64,000 nucleotides of DNA from Torreya grandis. Its lineage: Eukaryota > Streptophyta > Pinopsida > Cupressales > Taxaceae. Position 1 is the first letter of the stretch, and each line of letters starts with the position of its first letter. The notes beneath the pieces were generated by a model that made no database searches, was not told where the DNA came from, and saw only the letters and a program-made list of their open reading frames with translations. Positions 61,415 to 64,000 of this stretch are shown here, piece by piece. The stretch covers positions 16,087,001-16,151,000 of the forward strand of contig JARHVA010000001.1 in NCBI GenBank assembly GCA_037957365.1, written 5' to 3'. A program made the translations under genes and the position numbers.

Positions 61415-62620
61415 AAATTGAATTTTTATTATTATAAAGAACCTGGTCATGTGAATAAATATTGTATTAATCAACAATAACATTTGGAAAATAATAAAAA
61501 TGCATCACAATCTAAACATGTGGTTAAATAATATGAACAAAATTCAACAGGTGAGTTTGCATTTGTGGTGGCACAAAATATGTAAATGGAGTCAATAATT
61601 TGGTATCATGATGTAGGTGCATCAAGACACTACACATGTCACAAATACTATTATGCAAAAAATTTATAAGATTATAATTGCAATGAATTAGTTTCCTTAG
61701 GTCATGGTTGTGTTCATTATGTTAAAGGATATGGAGATGTTTGTATTTCATTAAATTATGTTACTTACACTTTTAAAAATGATTGTTTGTTCTTGAAATG
61801 ATCAAAAATATTATTTCCATAAGTGAAATAACTATGAATCCAAAACTTTGTATGGAGTTTATAGGAAACAGATGCATGGCTAGTAATCTTCATGAACACA
61901 AAGTCATTGTTGTAGGTATTGGTAACAAGGGATCGTATAAGTTGATTGATCCCCAAATCAAAAGAGATATCACTAGAAAAGTTTTAAATAACTAGTGAAC
62001 TATGGCATAATAGGTATGGTCACCTTGGTTATGAGCATTTGCATACATTAATTCATACCAACATGGTGAATGGAATGTTTTCTATTCAAAAGTGTTAGAA
62101 CATATGTTTAGGATGTCAAATAGATAAGCACTTTTCACATTAATTTGATATTGGTAAGGAAATAAGAGCTAAGAATGCATTGTATTTGGTACATATGGGT
62201 TTATATGGTCCAATTCAAACACCTTCAATATTTAGAGCTTTGTATTACTTATTGATTAAAGATGAATTTTATAGGGAAATGTGGCTTTGTTTTCTACATA
62301 GAATTTCATAATGTTTATATAAATTCATTACCTATAAATCTATGGTAGATAAATAGGGAGGGAAACATGTAAAATATTGTAGATAAATTAATGAGGACAA
62401 GTTTATCTTTTAAAGATTCATATAATTCTACAAGAAATAAGGTATATATAGGCAATATTCTACATAGCAGAATGAAGTCATGGCAAGTTAGAATATCACA
62501 ATCATGGAGATAACATTGTGTATGGTGGGTATATATAATGTACTGCATCAGTATTGGGTAGAGGCTATGAACACAACTATGTACACTCTCAACAAAAGTC
62601 CCACACAAGCCTTGTAGAAT
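61415..62620 (+). pseudogene. Copia zinc knuckle, protease, pre-integrase and integrase
   Basis: Visible blocks: YYKEPGHVNKYC (about 61430-61465; first Cys lost), protease IWYHDVGASRHYTCHKYYY (about 61598-61655; usual WxxDSGAS), ELVSLGHG, pre-integrase LWHNRYGHLGYEHLHTLIHT (about 61998-62060), CLGCQIDKHFSH (zinc part), integrase core RAKNALYLVHMGLYGPIQTP (about 62165-62225; relatives: HTDVYGP, the catalytic Asp is lost), and HQYWVEAMNTTMYTLNKSPT (about 62545-62605). Several frameshifts and stops. It belongs to a copia lineage different from C1/C2. Confidence 0.82.
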
Positions 62621-63660
62621 GAAACACTAAAAGGAGAATGTTATGGTAAAAAACCTAATGTAACTTTAGTGTTCTCATATCCATTACTGATATATTGGAC
62701 AAAGTATACATGTTTATTGGTTATTATGAGTAAAGAGATGCATACATATCGATATATGTCTCTACATAAACAATTTTGGTTAGTAAATATGTTGATGTAG
62801 ATGATAAAATACCATCTAATATGATAATAGTCAATATACTAATAAGAATGTATTGATACATGTTGATGATGTTTCTAGAGTAAGTTTTGGTACTAAATTA
62901 GGATAAGATTCAAAGATGGAAAACCTAGAAGAGTCAAGTTCTAATAGTGAAAAGAATATTTCTCACTCTTCAAAATAAAATCAAGAAGACAAACATAAAA
63001 GGCCTAAGTGGTACCATACTATGATGAAAGATGTAAGAAAAGATGAATTTCCTTACTTGTTGGAAGCGCAATCTACAAGGTTAGGACAATATAAGGTACA
63101 CGGTGAAGAGTAAGTAAATTTTGATCTTACTAATATTTCACATGTATTGAAACCACACATAAATGTAAAGACCAAAGTTAAATCAAAATGGAAGTTTTCC
63201 ATGAAGGTTGGTGAAATAGGAATGGGCATATAAAAAAATCACAAGAGTGTTATGAACAATAAATGTCCTAAAATTATACATCAATGGAAAGTAGTAGGTG
63301 TTGGGTTTTCAAAATCTTGATGAAAAAGATCCCTTAGGGGATATGTTGTGTTATTTAGTCCTGATGTATACTCTAATGTTTTTATTGGAATTTATCACTC
63401 TAACAAATAGGTAAAACATGACACATTCAATACATAACAACAATATAAGGAACAAAAAAATACATTGAACCCAATATTAAACACCATTTCTTACTCTACT
63501 TGGTAATTTCTATGGCTCGTTACCCATGTAATCTGATAAGATGGATTGACAACAATAGGGAGATCTGGATACATTACTACAGTGGTATCGAGACTACACT
63601 TTGGTTAAGTTCATGTATGGACTATATCCTTTTATTGTAATAATGACTAAAACATGTGAT
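62621..63660 (+). pseudogene. Degraded copia sequence downstream of integrase
   Basis: A few phrases fit the region between copia integrase and RT, such as HVDDVSRVSFGTKLG (about 62857-62900) and KRPKWYHTMMKDVRKDEFPY (about 62998-63060). No RT catalytic motif is readable afterwards. At 63583-63597 TGGTATCGAGACTAC looks like an initiator-Met primer site but has no LTR beside it that I can match. Confidence 0.5.
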
Positions 63661-63667
63661 TGAGTCA

Positions 63668-63880
63668 TTAGGGGAGGGTATTATAATAATTATTATTGTT
63701 ATAAGATTAGATAGCTTATTTTTAAATTTGTTAGCTTGTTATTTTGTTAGTAGGTTGTTGAGGCTAAATTGGTGTATGGTTTGTATGAGATATCTTACTT
63801 TATAGCCTTCCTAAAAGATATTTATTTGGATTATTTATTGAAATAATATATGGCTTACAAATTCTTGCATCTATGTGAAA
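63668..63880 (+). repeat. Polypurine tract and probable copia 3' LTR
   Basis: TTAGGGGAGGG (63668-63678) is followed by TATTATAATAATTATTATTG, in which a TG start may have become TA. A likely polyadenylation region (TTGAAATAATATATGG, about 63838-63853) precedes the end. No partner LTR is found upstream. Confidence 0.4.
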
Positions 63881-63884
63881 AATA

Positions 63885-64000
63885 TTAATTAAAGGGTAAT
63901 CTGAAGAATAATATAGAATAGAATCCAAAGAGGTATCAATCATTGGATTAAAGGTAAATCCAAAGGGGAAACTAGAAAAGAACCTAGATGGAAGTCTAGA
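63885..64000 (-). pseudogene. Continuation of the Ty3 Ser/Asp/Leu repeat region
   Basis: The minus strand again reads serine/aspartate/leucine-rich (FFSSFPFGFTFNP, DTSLDSILYYSSDYP), in the same style as 60930-61130. The plus strand shows the same CCAAAG(A/G)GG units. It runs off the window edge. Confidence 0.45.

Larger units (their letters stand above)
61151..63880 (+). mobile_element. Ty1/copia remnant, plus strand, inserted in the Ty3 Gag region
   Basis: Order on the plus strand: zinc knuckle remnant, protease, pre-integrase, integrase, polypurine tract, probable LTR. RT and RNase H are not recognisable and no 5' LTR is found. The Ser/Asp/Leu repeat sequence of the Ty3 Gag region appears on both sides (before 61150 and after about 63885), so this copy interrupts it. 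Edges are approximate. Confidence 0.65.

Noticed and set aside
1..64000. Search for tRNA, rRNA, CRISPR or bacterial operons
   Set aside because: None seen; AT-rich plant retroelement sequence with no cloverleaf boxes, direct-repeat/spacer arrays or ribosome binding sites.

Overview
The window looks like plant nuclear DNA from a large, repeat-bloated genome, possibly a gymnosperm. The species cannot be named from the sequence. I find no host protein-coding gene, tRNA, rRNA or CRISPR array. Almost everything that can be recognised is LTR retrotransposon, mostly old and full of stop codons and frameshifts, and CpG looks scarce throughout.

Layout. (1) Bases 1-4189 hold no recognisable gene; there is a weak candidate LTR at about 3081-3420. 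(2) From about 4190 to 41020 there is a three-level nest. The oldest layer is a plus-strand Ty3/gypsy element of Tat-like type: protease at 4190-4904, then RT, RNase H, a second RNase H and integrase at about 38200-41020. It is split at 5850/37476 by a minus-strand Ty3 element. That second element has its 3' LTR at 5851-8582, its internal region at 8583-15983 and its 5' LTR at 15984-18161 plus 36846-37475. Its 5' LTR is in turn split by an 18.7-kb minus-strand Ty3 element (18162-36845). (3) Bases 41021-47533 hold nothing firmly identifiable. (4) Two short minus-strand Ty1/copia elements, C1 (47534-52440) and C2 (53677-58515), each have intact LTRs, a perfect 5-bp target duplication, an initiator-Met-type primer binding site and a polypurine tract. 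Both encode only Gag plus protease; integrase and reverse transcriptase are absent. (5) At 58530-64000 lies a minus-strand Ty3 Gag region with an internal 0.49-kb tandem duplication. It is interrupted at about 61150-63880 by a plus-strand copia remnant carrying zinc knuckle, protease, pre-integrase and integrase pieces and a probable 3' LTR.

Main points of interest. The 18.7-kb element has LTRs of about 6.2 kb, and each LTR carries the same sense-strand coding-like region of about 1,170 codons. It encodes an unrecognised protein with a middle part conserved between the two copies, a proline-rich stretch and a helical, charged C-terminal part. This is the best candidate here for something undescribed. 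Both minus-strand Ty3 elements also place an RNase H-like domain between protease and RT, in addition to the usual RNase H after RT. The oldest element has its extra RNase H after RT instead. C1 and C2 represent a non-autonomous Gag-protease copia family whose LTRs contain a 61-bp tandem repeat.

How the parts work together: each element supplied, or borrowed, the Gag, protease, RT/RNase H and integrase needed for its own copying. None of the copies looks able to make a full set of intact proteins now. All domain calls come from reading translated motifs by eye; no database search was run.
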